Source of the DNA: Lycium barbarum
Taxonomy: Eukaryota > Streptophyta > Magnoliopsida > Solanales > Solanaceae
Direction of reading: 5' to 3'
NCBI RefSeq assembly: GCF_019175385.1
Contig: NC_083341.1
Span: 63,645,800 to 63,709,799, forward strand
Length of the DNA stretch: 64,000 nt
The notes below the pieces were generated by a model. That model was given only the letters and a program-made list of their open reading frames with translations. It did no database searches and was not told where the DNA came from. Positions within the stretch are counted from its first letter, which is position 1. Each line of letters opens with the position of its first letter. A program made the translations under genes and the position numbers. Below are positions 11,199-22,692 of this stretch, piece after piece.

Positions 11199-11275
11199 GA
11201 TCACCTAACTCAAGAAGGCCTACCTACGTATCTCATCAAGATGAGAATCAGGTGTGCGTAGTTCGTCAAACTAGC
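11199..11275. repeat. Hairpin motif copy 4
   Basis: Outer arms CTACG (11224-11228) and CGTAG (11257-11261); inner arms TCTCATC and GATGAGA (11231-11246) pair perfectly over 7 bp. Confidence 0.85.
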
Positions 11276-11960
11276 TTAGACTCTTGAAAAGTTTTTTTTT
11301 TTTTTTTTGTAATGGAGGATAATTATTTCTCCCTTATTCTTCCTAATCAACCTAAAAACTGGTCAACATGCAAAAGCCTTCCAAATAAATATGTTTTCAT
11401 ATAGCACATAAAATGAACATGATGGTCTTTTGAAATGGATACCTGTCTTAGACGGACGCGGCCCCTGTGCCGAGTCCCACTAAGTCAAATGCACGTGATA
11501 TAAACAAAGCGTAGCCTACTAGGGAAAATCATTAGTTGTGGCTTGTTCTGCTAGGTTTAACATCCTAAAGGAGAAGGTGTCTAGACTGGCTTACTCGAGC
11601 GGACAACTCGAGTCGGGGAAGGGCCAGATCGCCGGTAACAGAGCTTTTTCGGCTTCACTGGTGGTCTAACCCCGCCTAACATGTGTGACTGCTAATTATC
11701 CTGAACCAGGAGCGTAACCACCCATAGGCTCATTCAGATAGAAAATTTTGTGGAGCGTACTTGCACACATAGTGAACAGTGGTGAATGTGTTAAGAGACT
11801 CAGAAGGGGGCGCAAGAGAAGACAGTTTATATATGAAGTCACATAATATCAAAGCGGTAAATAAGCAGCAAATAACACATTAGGCCAACAAGCACATAAT
11901 ATATCCAAGAAATAAAGAAAGTGAAATACAAGTAAATATATAAAGCTCGAATTCTGGTTA
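11276..11960. other. Leader region next to the PBS
   Basis: The GC-richer stretch of the interior (11440-11700) begins after another long T run (11292-11310). In element sense it is the first sequence transcribed after the PBS, so a leader or packaging role is possible, but I see no defined motif. Confidence 0.45.
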
Positions 11961-11961
11961 G

Positions 11962-11979
11962 TCCCCAGCAGAGTCGCCA
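11962..11979 (-). other. Primer binding site, Ogre type (probably tRNA-Arg)
   Basis: The minus strand reads TGGCGACTCTGCTGGGGA two bases after the LTR end at 11982. A tRNA-Arg primer has been reported for Ogre elements; the tRNA identity here is inferred. Confidence 0.75.
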
Positions 11980-11981
11980 TC

Positions 11982-14755
11982 TGTCATGCCCCTTTTTTTT
12001 CTTAATAAAAATAAATTTGATTTTTTTTATTTAAAAGGGTTTTTCCAATTAAAGTGACATTTTGAGAAGGGATTATTTATTTATTACAGAGTCGCCACTT
12101 GGAATTGAATTTTGGTGTTCCAAGTTACCTTATTGAATCCCTAATCAAAAGGAAATGACTCTTTATTTTTGGTCTACGAAAACAAAACAAAAGTCCGGGT
12201 AAGGAATTATGTTGATCGGGGAGAAGGTATTAGGCATTCCCCAAGTCCCATGGTTCTAGCACGGTCGCTTTTATTGACTAATGTTAGGCTTAAACCAATC
12301 TTGGATAAAATCATGCTTGCCTTAATTCTAGTTTGCCCAATTAATTCGCTTTGAACATGGTGGCTTATATTTTCGGCCATTCCTCACTCCCTCATACATA
12401 TTCTTTCCGCTTTTTTTTATGTGACAACGTGATTGAAATAAATTTGTATCCCGTCTCGTTTTTTTCACATTAAAAAAAATTGATTGAACCTTAAATATTT
12501 ATCTAGGCTTAAAATGTCCAGACAAAGTAACTAAATTTATAAGAATCGTCGAAGAGAACCTTTTCTTTAAAACACATTGGAATAAACAAAGGAAAGATAA
12601 GCTAATAACATATATACATATAATAACGGAATAGCAACCCAAACATCATACACATAAGACAATTAAGTATCCGAATCCCTCATTATCTGAAACCCCTTTT
12701 AGCCATCAAATGCTAATTAAGGAAAATGGTCAGTTCAAATATTCATAGGACTTTAGATACAAAAAAGATCTTTCAAGCACTATAATTAAATAAAATCTTG
12801 GATAAATATAGAACACTTTAACTTATCAAAGAAGACTTCATATGCATACTTTTTCCCCTTAATTATAAGTCAAAAATCAAAACAAACGTGCTAAATATTT
12901 AATTCCATCCACGGCCCAAGCTAATTTAGCTAAAAGTCCCGGTCATTTTTCCTACTCAAAAACATATAATTCATAGCAATATTATTACTTGCATGGATTA
13001 GAGATGTTATATGATTGGACCTTAAATTGGTCTCTGCCTAACTTATTTTTTTTTCAAAAGAATAAAAAAAATAAAAAATAGAAAGATACCTGGAATCCCC
13101 ACTTGTATCTCAAACCAAAAGTATGGCCTAATGACAAGATTTTTATTGAGCAAAAGCGAATACAGATCATTACGAGCTATACACCAGGTGTTAAATAATG
13201 AAATTAGAACAAATTAAAGCAAGGTCAGAAGTTAGTCCAAGAATTTTACAATTAAAGCTAAATTTTAATAACTTGCCATGATTAAACAAACACACCAAGC
13301 TTGCGTCATTAATTATTCGTCAACATTCAGGATCGTTATAAATTAGAGGAAAAGCCCCTTATTTGTTATTGACTTTATAAATTAATCCCCTAATAATATC
13401 AATGAATGACTTTAGCGACAACCTTACTTTAAGAATCAGAAAGGCACATTCAGATTTCATTTTTTAGTTTAGGGTATACAAACTGAGTTTAATATGAGAC
13501 ATGAACTGACAACAAACGTTAAACAATGAACCAAAGTAATGACAATCTCAAATTAGCTAACCAAAAATGAAGAAGCTAAAATATACCATACGACCAGTTT
13601 CGACCCTTCGGCCTTAACAAACAGGGACGATACTAAAAACATGACGATGTGCCTCATTTAATCATGATGTTGAATTATACAAAGAAGATTGAGCGTTACC
13701 TTCTGCAAAGATTGATCCGCGACAATAAAAAGGCTACAATCTATTGATTTCCACAGTTAATAATAGCTAACTTTCAGGTCCACGGACTCAAAACCGCAAA
13801 CGAAAACCTCGAACTCCAACAAAACCTTCAAACTAAACATTTTCAAAGCTAGTATTTTTTTTTTTTGCTCTCAATGCTTTGCTCTCTCTATATTTTCTCC
13901 GCTCTATTTTTTTCTTTTATTGTTTCACTGTTTTTTTTTTCTCTACTGCTTCTGATGTGTTTGCATTATGTACGTAGGGTGTTTATATAGGGTAATGTGT
14001 GTGTGTGTGGAAGAGTTTGAGTTGGAGTGGGAGACGGGGATATAATTATGGTTGAGGGGTTTAAGGGATAATTATAGTTGAGGGGTTTAAGGGATAAAGA
14101 TTAGGATTGGGTTTGGTTGGGGTAAAACAGAAAAGTAAAACATGGGAGTGGTGGGACGTGCATGAGGGATTTAGGTTTGCTTTGGGTAGTTTAAGGTTAG
14201 GGTTTAATGACGTGAGGAAGTGGGTATTGTTGTTTGCTGAGAAATTTTAGGAAGGGGTATAAGGTTGCTGGTTGTGGAATAAGGTGGGGGGCGGGGGGGG
14301 GGGGGGGGGGGGGGGACGTGTAGGTTTGGTTATAGATAGGATTTGTAGCCCTTTTTAAAAAAAAAAAAAAAAGAAGAAGAAGAAGAAGAAGATAAAACAT
14401 GAAAAATATAAAGACATGAAAATTATCCCGTTTTTTTAGACAATAAATATAGCAGAATTTAAATAGTTATACTAAAATAAATATAACTAAGAAGATAATT
14501 AAATCTTTAGCTTATTTATCAAATCACAAATTAGAAGAAAACATATTTTTGTAAATTATCTTCTTCTTTTTTATGAAAAATAAATGACGAAACTTATCCT
14601 AAAATGTGACTCTATTTTTGTAGTTTTCAAATTTTAAAAGTAAGACTTACTAAAAATGAAATAAAAATTAAAATATTTAATTAAACCTAAAAGAAATATT
14701 TAAACGCTAAAAATGATGTAAAAATTTATGTTTGGTCAAAAATTAGGTGTTTACA
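11982..14755 (-). repeat. 5' LTR of the Ogre/Tat-like element (2774 bp)
   Basis: Plus-strand ends are TGTCATGCC (11982) and GTTTACA (14755), that is TG...CA in element sense, with the PBS directly outside 11982. The other boundary is confirmed because at 14756 sequence homologous to another element's LTR (22278 onward) begins at once. Contains a short GT microsatellite near 13998 and homopolymers near 14290-14390. Confidence 0.85.
14286..14391. repeat. G homopolymer, A homopolymer and GAA microsatellite
   Basis: A run of 23 G (14293-14315), preceded by six G and one C, is followed 40 bp later by an A run (14357-14372) and six GAA-type triplets (14373-14391). All are within the first 500 bp of the LTR in element sense. 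Homopolymer lengths may be assembly-sensitive. Confidence 0.9.
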
Positions 14756-15725
14756 GCCTCCATTTCTAGAAGTGTTAAAGCTCACAAGTCTTGATACTCT
14801 TGTGATATCGTTGATCTCATTCTACGATAGTTAACCCTCTAAAGAAAGATATATTGAGGACGATGATGTTGACGCTACTTATGTACTCCTTTGTGTATAT
14901 GTATGGCCATTATGTAACACCGAGCTTGTATGGCCGGGTGTGATGTTCATTGCGGACACGCCACTGCAGTTGGGTACAGACAACACCGAGCCTTGCTATG
15001 GCCGGGTATGTGTGACACCAAACCTTCATGGTCGAGTATGGTATTAATATATATGTATGCGTATGTATGGAAGGGTTCCATTAGAAAAAAGGGTAAGTAA
15101 ATATGGTGAACGTCTCAAGATATATATATATATATATATCTTGAATATATATAGTTCTCCTATCTCATAGCTCTTCTATCTCATGTTATCCTTCATGCTA
15201 TTATTATGTTACTGCTTATGCCTTACATACTCAATACATTGTTCGTAGTGACGTCCTTTTGTTTATGGACGCTGCGTCATGCTCACAGGTGGACAGGGAG
15301 ATAGACTTGATCCTTAGGCTGCTTATCCAGAGACTGCGTGGAGGAGCTCCATTTGATTCGGAGCTGTAGCTGTTGGTACTATTCTTTTGTGTATACACAT
15401 ATGGGCATGGCGGGGCCCTGTCCCATCATTATGATGTTTCGTACTCTTTCTAGAGGCTCGTAGACAGTTGTGTATAGCTAGATGTCTCTTTGCCTTGTCG
15501 GCTCGTATTTTGTATATCATTTTGCTAGCCTCGTCGACTTGTGAATATGTATTTGGGCATAGTTGATGATGTTGATATAAAGGTGTTCTTGCCCGATAAG
15601 ATTTGTATTATTGATGCACAGGAATTGCGAGTTAGCCATGAGGCTCACCTAGTTATAGTTATTAAAGTATGATGAGAGGTGCCCGGGTGGTTTAGCTTTG
15701 GGTGCCCTTCGGTTGGATCGTGACA
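14756..15725 (+). repeat. 5' LTR remnant (last 970 bp)
   Basis: Homologous from its first base to 22278-23271 of the 3' LTR and ends CGTGACA immediately before the PBS. It contains an AT repeat (about 15119-15139) and the ACACCGAGC/ATGGCCGGGT direct repeats near 14920-15045. Confidence 0.92.
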
Positions 15726-15729
15726 AAAG

Positions 15730-15741
15730 TGGTATCAGAGC
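15730..15741 (+). other. Primer binding site, initiator tRNA-Met type
   Basis: TGGTATCAGAGC lies four bases after the LTR end at 15725. Confidence 0.93.
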
Positions 15742-15930
15742 AGTTCCGTCGTAGGTGTGTCTACGAGCCGTGTCCAGTAGAGCCTTGTTTATGGATGTGT
15801 TGCGCGCCACACGTATAAACAAGAGGCTGCAGGCATTTAGGAATGAATGACCTTCTTTCTTCATAGATCGTAGGATAGAGCCATGATATAAGGATTTCGT
15901 TTTCCTTAACCATGTGTTATGTATTTCAGA

Positions 15931-17115
15931 GATGCTTGTAAAGAGAAAAGCTACAGCAGCCTAAAAGGGCAAGACAGTGGCAGGAAAGCAGACTAAGAGA
16001 GTACCACCGACAGATATAGAGGAGGGTGAGTCCCAGTATAAGGTTCCATCTCGGTCCTCTCACTCGTTGCCTATTTCAGATGAGCATGAGGGAGCCTCTG
16101 CCCCAGCTCCAGCACCCCCAGTTCCCTCACCAGATGCTATGGGCCAAGACATGAAAGAGGCCATTCATTTGCTGACTCAGTTAGTCATCGTTCAGGCCCA
16201 GCAGTAGGGTATGGGTCATGGTGATAGGGCGGTTAGTGTAAGAGCCCGTGATTTTATTAGCCTGAACCTTCCGAAATTCTTCGAGTCAAAGCCGGATGAG
16301 GACCCTCAAAGCTTTGTTGATGGAATGTTGAGGACACTTCGGTTAATGCATGCTTCCAACGTCTAATCGGTAGAATTGGCCTTCTATAGACTACGAGATG
16401 TTGCGGTTCATTAGTATACGTTTTGGATGTCTTCTAGGGGAGTCAATGCACCTCCCCCGGTATGGAAAGAATTTGTTGATGCATTCCTCCGACATTACTT
16501 ATCCCCAGAGGTTCGGCGGCCAGAGCCGATAAGTTCTTGAATCTTAGGCAAGGAAGTATGAGTGCCTTAGAGTATAGCCTCCATTTCAATTCTTTGGCTA
16601 GGTATGCTCCAGCCATGGTAGCAGATATGGGTGATCGAGTGCACTGGTTTGTGAGTGGCTTAGGGCCACATTTGATGGATAAGTGTTTGACTGCGTCACT
16701 TCAGGACAATATGGACTTTTCTCGCATTCAAGCCCATACACAGAATCTGGAGGAAAGCCAATAATAGCAAAGAAGTGAGCGTGAACATGATAAAGGTTGT
16801 AGCAAGAGGGCCAGATCTTGGGGTTCGACTAGTGAGTTTAGAGGAGGGTAAAGACAATAGTTTTTCAAGCATTCAGGCCATTCCATGACTAGTGCGCCTC
16901 CACGGTTCACGGGCCAGAGATTTGATAGATCTATTCACTTAGAGCCGAGTCAGAGTTTTAGAGCTTCAGGTTCTCATTACAGAGGCGACTCGGGCCAGGC
17001 AAGGCCACCCATACCACGATGTTCTTAGTACGGGAAGTTACAATGGGGCCAGTGTTGATTAGGCTCAGATGTTTGCTATGCATGTGGTCGGCCAGGCCAT
17101 ATCATACGTGATTGC
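15931..17115 (+). pseudogene. Gag with intact CCHC knuckle, many stops
   Basis: A start at 15931 (MLVKRKATAA) is followed after ten codons by TAA. Recognisable gag blocks follow: FESKPDEDPQSFVDGMLR near 16280, LRQGSMSALEYSLHFNSLAR (16540-16600), and a downstream FVSGLGPHLMD. At least five in-frame stops, several of them TAG, interrupt it. The zinc knuckle CYACGRPGHIIRDC (17074-17115) keeps all four C-x2-C-x4-H-x4-C ligands, unlike the other chromovirus here. It continues in frame into the protease. Confidence 0.88.
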
Positions 17116-17136
17116 CTCTCGAGAGGTACTAGAGGT

Positions 17137-17814
17137 ATGGTCCCGGCCACAGGGTCAGTAGCTGGGTCTTCATCATCTATACGCCCTCCGGGGCAAAGCT
17201 CACAGACACCGGTTAGCCGTGGTAAAGGTAAAGGAGGAGCTCCCAGTTCTAGTGGTCCTCAGCAATGTATTTATGCATTGGCTGGGCGACAAGATCTTGA
17301 GTCCTCCCCTGATGTTGTTACAGGTATATTATTGGTATTTTCTCTTGAAGTATATGCATTGATAGATCCGGGCTCCACATTGTCATATGTTACTCTTTAT
17401 ATTGTTGGTCAATTTGGGGTGAAACCAGAGTTAATCAAACCTTTCGAGGTATCGACACCCATTAGTGATCTGGTAATAGCTAGTAGAGTATATAGAAATT
17501 GTGTAGTTGTGATTTGTGATCATCGTACTATGGTTGATTTACATGAGTTGAAAATGGTGGACTTTGATGTTATTATGGGCATGGATTGGTTGGCTTCTTG
17601 GTATGCCAATGTCGATTGTAAAACAAAAATGGTTCGCTTCCAGTTTTCGGGAGAACCAGTTTTGGAATGGAAGGGAAATACAGCGTCTCTGAGAGGTAAG
17701 TTTATTTCCTATCTTAAGTCAAGGAAAATTATTGCTATAGGTTGTATCTATGATTTAGTTCGGGTTCAAGATATAGAAGCCAAGTTGCCGACTCTTCAGT
17801 CTGTCCCCGTATGA
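17137..17814 (+). pseudogene. Protease domain, open for 225 codons
   Basis: In frame with the upstream knuckle. The active-site block ALIDPGSTLSYVT keeps its Asp; later landmarks are DHRTMVDLHELKMVDFDVIM and MGMDWLASWYANVDCKTKMV. The frame ends at a TGA (17812-17814), after which RT resumes in another frame. The linker upstream is Ser/Pro/Gly-rich. This is the best preserved module of the element but could only be released from a polyprotein that is broken on both sides. Confidence 0.88.
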
Positions 17815-18700
17815 TTTTTCGGATGTATTCCCGGATAAGCTTCCAAGCCTTCCCCCAGAGCGGGAGATTGATTTTTCGATTGATGTGCTACCGAATACCA
17901 AGACCATATCTATTCCTCCATATTGAATGGCTCCCGTAGAATTTAAAGAGTTGGAAGAGCAATCGAAGGGCTTGCTTGAAAAAGACTTTATTGGGCCTAG
18001 TTCATCCCCGTGGGGAGCACCCGTGTTGTTTGTAAGAAAGAAAGATGGCTCTTTGCAAATGTGTATTGATTACAGACAACTGAATAAGGTGACGATCAAG
18101 AATAAATACCCTCTTCCAAGAATTGATGACTTATTTGATCAATTACAGAGTGTCAAATGGTTTTCAAAGATAGATTTTAGATCCGGGTATCATCAGGTGA
18201 GAGTTAGGGAGGAAGATATTCCTAAGACGACCTTCAGAACGAGATATGGTCATTTTGAGTTCCGGGTAATGTCATTTGGGCTAACTAGTGCACCGGCAGT
18301 ATTCGTGGATTTGATGAACAATGTGTTTAGACGTTTCCTAGACTTGTTTATGATTGTGTTCATTGACGATATTTTGGTATATTCTCGGTCCGAGGCAGAA
18401 CATGCAGACCATTTACGTACCGCTCTTAGAGCTCTTTAGACTCGAAAGCTATTTGCAAAATTTTCGAACCTGAGTTTTGGTTGAATTTAGTGACCTTTTG
18501 GGGGCACATTATTTCAGCCGATGGTATTCGGGTGGATACCCAGAAGATTGAGGCTGTGAAGACTTGGCCAAGGCCTACAACACCTGCGAAGGTTCATAGT
18601 TTTCTGGTTTGGCAGGTTATTACAGAAGGTTTATAGAAGGCTTTTCTTTTATTTTTGCATCATTGACAAGGCTAACTCAGAAATCAGCTAAATTTTGATG
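17815..18700 (+). pseudogene. Reverse transcriptase domain, frameshifted
   Basis: The central part is open from 17927 to 18439: [68 protein letters not shown] and the catalytic FIDDILVYS (Asp codons 18365-18370). A TAG at 18437-18439 and a small deletion near 18467 break the thumb, which continues to about 18690. The catalytic site itself is intact. Confidence 0.9.
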
Positions 18701-18769
18701 GACGGATGCTTGTAAACGTAGTTTTCAAGAGTTAAAGAATAAATTAACTTCTGCCCCGATTTTGACACT

Positions 18770-19160
18770 TCCAGAAAGATCAGAAGGCTATGTTGTCTAT
18801 TGTGATGCTTAAGGTGTTGGGTTAGGGTGTGTATTGATGCGACACAGTAAGGTTATTGCTTATACTTCAAGGCAATTGCGAAAACATGAGAAATATTATC
18901 CAACCCATAATCTCGAGCTAGCTGCGGTGATTCATGCCTTGAAAATATGGAGGCATTATTTGTATGGTGTCCATGTTGATATTTATACGGATCATAAGAG
19001 CCTTCAGTATATTTTCAAGCAGAAATAGTTGAATTTACGACAAAGGCGATGGTTGGAGTTATTGAAAGATTATGATGTTAACATTCTATATCATCCCGGG
19101 AAGGCGAACGTTGTGGTTGATGCTCTTAGCCGTAGATCTATGGGTAGCTTATGTGATGTT
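18770..19160 (+). pseudogene. RNase H domain, two in-frame stops
   Basis: Reads YVVYCDA, stop, [43 protein letters not shown], stop, then [16 protein letters not shown] and [15 protein letters not shown]. The catalytic Asp in YCDA and TDHK remain. This copy lacks the 5-bp duplication seen at the same site in the other chromovirus, confirming which version is derived. Confidence 0.88.
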
Positions 19161-19223
19161 CAGCCAGAGAAAAGAGAGTTAGCTCGTGAGCACCAGTAGT
19201 TAGCTAGCCTAGGAGTTTGGGTA

Positions 19224-20260
19224 ATGGAATCAAGCAAGATGGGAGCTACCAGTCAGAATTCAGCTGTCTCGTCACTAGTAGTTGAGGTGAAAGAGCGCCA
19301 GTACGAGGATCCCGTGCTAGTTCATTACAGAAATACACTTCCTCAGAAGAAAAACTCATCCTTTGAGATTTCTGGAGTTGGAGTCCTCCGTTGTCGAGGC
19401 AGGTTGTGTGTTCCCAATGTTGCAGGATTACGTTATCAGATTTTGAAAGAAGCTCATTGTTCCCGTTATTCTGTTCATCCCGGAGCAACGAAAATATACC
19501 ATGATCTTAAATCCATATATTGGTGGAATGGAATAAAGAAAGATATAGCGAAATTTGTGGCTCAATGTCCTAACTGTCAACAAGTGAAGATTGAGAACCA
19601 AAAGCCCGGTGGATTGTTCCAAGCTATGGAAATTCCGACATGGAAATGGGAAGTAATTAATATGGATTTCATCGTAGGCTTACCTCATTCTAAGCATAAA
19701 TTTGATTCTATATGGGTAATTGTGGATAGACTTACGAAGTCAGCTCATTTCCTACCAGTCAGAACGACGTACACAGATGAAGATTATGCCAAGATTTATG
19801 TCAAAGAGATAGTACGACTCCATGGTGTCCCAGTATATATTATCTCCGATAGAGGGACACAGTTTACAGCCAATTTCTGAAAACCATTTCAAGAAGGTTT
19901 GGGGACTCAGGTGAGTCTTAGTACAACATTTTATCTACAGACTGATGGGCAAGCTGAGCGTACCATCCAAACTCTCGAGGATGTGCTACGGGCATGTGTG
20001 TTGGATTTTGGAAGTAGTTGGGATGATCACTTACCGCTTATTGAATTTGCTTATAACAACAGTTATCATTTTAGCATCCAAATGGCCCGTATGTGGCTTT
20101 ATATGGGCGCAAGTGTAGATCGCCAATTGGGTGACTCGAAGTGGGAGAAACTAAACTGATAGGGCCAGACTTGGTCCAGCAAGCTATAGAGATGGTCAAG
20201 CTTATACAGGATCAATTATTAACAGCTCAGAGTGGTCAGAATCCTATGCAGATAATCGTC
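19224..20260 (+). pseudogene. Integrase domain, nonsense codon between the second Asp and the Glu
   Basis: HHCC is visible (AHCSRYSVHPGATK, CPNCQQVK). DDE residues are Asp in MDFIVGLPHS, Asp in IISDRGTQFT and Glu in [21 protein letters not shown] at 19878-19880 separates the second Asp from the Glu without shifting the frame. After about 20070 the frame is disturbed by small indels. The order and spacing match the chromoviral integrase at 3-1307. Confidence 0.9.
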
Positions 20261-20261
20261 G

Positions 20262-20700
20262 ATGAGACTTGGGGTTCCAAGTAAAGACTGGGTATTCTTG
20301 AAGGTGTCGCCAATGAAGGGCGTCAAGAGATTTGGCAAAAAGAGCAAGCTTAGTCCTCGGTACATTGGACCTTATGAGATTCTACGCAAGGTAGGCCAAC
20401 TGGCTTATGAATTAGATCTACGTTCGGATTTGGAGTCAGTCCATCCAATTTTCCATGTATCGATGCTTCGCAAGTGCATTGGAGATCCTTCCAGAAGTGT
20501 ACTTGTAGATGATGTTCAAGTCACCGAGCAACTATCCTATGAAGAAGTTCCCATTGCCATTCTAGATAGGCAAGTACAGAGACTCAGAACTAAAGATGTA
20601 ACTTCAGTTAAAGTCTTATAGAGAAATAATAATAGAGAGAATGGCATAGGAAGCGGAAGAAGACATGAAGTTTAGGTATCCACATTTATTTCTATCTCCA
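20262..20700 (+). pseudogene. Integrase tail and chromodomain
   Basis: Contains the GPY/F block (KLSPRYIGPYEILRKVGQ), VHPIFHVSMLRK, then the chromodomain start YEEVPIAILDRQVQRLRTKD and, after a stop at 20619-20621 and a frame change, EAEEDMKFRYPHLF (about 20649-20690). A further TAG lies directly in front of this last block. In chromoviruses this module binds chromatin marks; here it cannot be translated whole. Confidence 0.88.
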
Positions 20701-20917
20701 GAGGAGACTCAGGCAGAGATGCCATTTCCCTCAGGTATGTAATGCTTTCTTCGATGTTTTCTTAGTCGTGTATGGCCATGGTTGTTGTTGTTGTAGCCCT
20801 GTAAGGCGATATATTTTGGGTTGCTGTAATAGGATGGTAGTGCTATATTACAGGGGAAACTCTGGCAATTTTTTTGTAGAATCTCCAATAGTCTAACATT
20901 TGAGGACGAATGTTCCT

Positions 20918-20931
20918 AAGGGGGGGAAGAA
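20918..20931 (+). other. Polypurine tract
   Basis: AAGGGGGGGAAGAA ends directly at the 3' LTR start TGTTACATC; it primes plus-strand DNA synthesis. Confidence 0.93.
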
Positions 20932-21293
20932 TGTTACATCTCGGAGATTTCGGATTGTTGCATTGCGAGTAGACCAACGCAAGCTTAAGGTGAACATAAA
21001 GTCCTTATGAGATTAAGGGGAGTATTTGATAACTTTAAGCCCGTACCATAAGATTTTGAAGTCATATGAATCGGTGAAACTAAGTTCGTCAAAGGAAGTG
21101 AAACGTAAGTCATGTGTGGGAAGGTTTCGTAACAAGTGAACTATAATTTATTTAGTAATGTCTTGATAGGGATCTATAGGGCCCTTTATATTGTTAATGA
21201 AGTGTTATACAAGTTCCAATAAGGTTCCATAAGGATTGGGGGTTGAACAAATCCACGAGAATAAGATTTGGGAAAATATGGATTGTACGGTCA

Positions 21294-21468
21294 TTTATAC
21301 GGACCGTATAAATAATAAAACCCGTATATTTGTCCGCAGAATACTTCCAGAAGAGGGTGAGCCTCTGGTGGAATTATATGGTCCAATTATACGAACCGTA
21401 TAATTTATACGGCATGTATAATTGGCCTTAGATTCCGGGTCGGGCCAAATTTATTTTTGCTATATATG
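21294..21468 (+). promoter_or_regulatory. LTR promoter: palindromes upstream of a TATA box
   Basis: TTTATACGGACCGTATAAA (21294-21312) is a perfect 19-bp palindrome. A 43-base hairpin at 21383-21425 has 18 of 21 pairs (outer arms CCAATTATAC/GTATAATTGG, inner CCGTATAA/TTATACGG). A TATA box TATATATG follows at 21461-21468. Promoter function is inferred from position. Confidence 0.7.
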
Positions 21469-22652
21469 AACGACCCTTGTTCTTTTTTTCATTTCCCACT
21501 TCCCCCAAACTCTTAAAATCTCTAGAACCTTTCTCCAAGCATATCAACATAAATCTAAAGTGAAATCAAGGATCAAGAGACTCAAGTGCTAAGAAGGTTG
21601 GTAGGGTTTGTAGAACTCAAGTTTTCCTATGGTGTTGGTGTTGGAGACTTCACTTTAGTGGAGTAAGTTGATCCAAGACTTGTTATTGAGTGATTAAGGT
21701 AAGATTTTACATCTTTTACATATGGTTAAGGTTATTTGATTGTTATATCATGTGGTTGGAGGAAGAAAAGTGAAAATAGCGTTCAAGGGTGAACTTGAGG
21801 ATATCGGGAGCTATAAGTTAATTTGAATTATGATTCTTAGCATGCTATAAGTATAATCTTATTGTAGGTGGTACTAATTATGTTGAGGAAGTATTGTATG
21901 TAAGTAAATATGGTGTTGTGTTGTAGCTATTGTTATAAATGATCTTGAAAAGGAGTTTTGAGTGATGGATGTTGCTTAACTTGAATGAAGCCTTTTGATT
22001 ATGGTATTTTTAATAATGTCATTGTTGTTGGGAATTGTTTTGGAAATTGGTAGAAGTAGATGAAATAGGGGAAATGCTGCCCAATTTTCGCTAGCTCATG
22101 AATTGTTCTAGTTTAAACTTAAGAGTGTCGTTATGACTTAACTTTGGTATGAATTCTTTTAAATGTAGATTTCTCAAGCTTTAGAGGTGAACGTTAAGTA
22201 GTTAAGAAGACGTAAAGGTATGTACTCCATTGTTGTATACACATATGTAAAATCCATAATGTAATGTCCTCCATGATGCCTCCATTTCTGGAAGTGTTAA
22301 AGCTCACAAGTCTTGATACTCTCATGATATCGTTGATCTCATTCTACGATAGTTGACCCTCTAAAGAAAGATATATTGAGGATGATGATTTTGACGCTAC
22401 TTATGTACTCCGATGTGTATATGTATGTATATATATGTATGGTCATTATGTAATACCGAGCTTGTATGGCCGGGTATGATGTTCATTGCGTGCACACCAC
22501 TGCAGTTGGGTACGGACAACACCGAGCCTTGCTATGGCCTGGTATGTGTGACACCGAACCTCTATGGTCGGGTATGGTATTAATATATATGTATGTGTAT
22601 GTATGGAAAGTTTCCATTAGAAAGAGGGTAAGTAAATATGATGAACGTCTCA

Positions 22653-22653
<1 letters not shown>

Positions 22654-22689
<36 letters not shown>
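22654..22689. repeat. AT microsatellite in the 3' LTR
   Basis: About 36 bp of AT repeats versus about 20 bp at the homologous site in the 5' LTR (15119-15139), a length change since insertion. Confidence 0.95.

Positions 22690-22692
<3 letters not shown>

Larger units (their letters stand above)
6696..14755 (-). mobile_element. Ogre/Tat-like LTR retrotransposon, 5' part, non-coding interior
   Basis: On the minus strand a 2.77-kb LTR is followed by a PBS and about 5.3 kb of interior without a single recognisable gag or pol motif. The start TGTAAACACC and the PBS with TGGCGACTC are like those of Ogre/Tat elements, which also have very long LTRs. The interior holds tandem arrays and dispersed hairpin motifs. 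The Tekay LTR abuts it at 6696, so the remaining half would lie left of the window. It could be a long 5' leader of an autonomous Ogre or a non-autonomous derivative; the window does not decide. Confidence 0.72.

Noticed and set aside
11440..11700. Possible tRNA or structured RNA gene in the GC-richer leader
   Set aside because: I could not form a cloverleaf or find A/B box motifs in proper spacing.
14197..14400. 67-codon minus-strand frame with poly-Leu, poly-Phe and poly-Pro
   Set aside because: Translation of GAA repeats, an A run and a G run inside an LTR.
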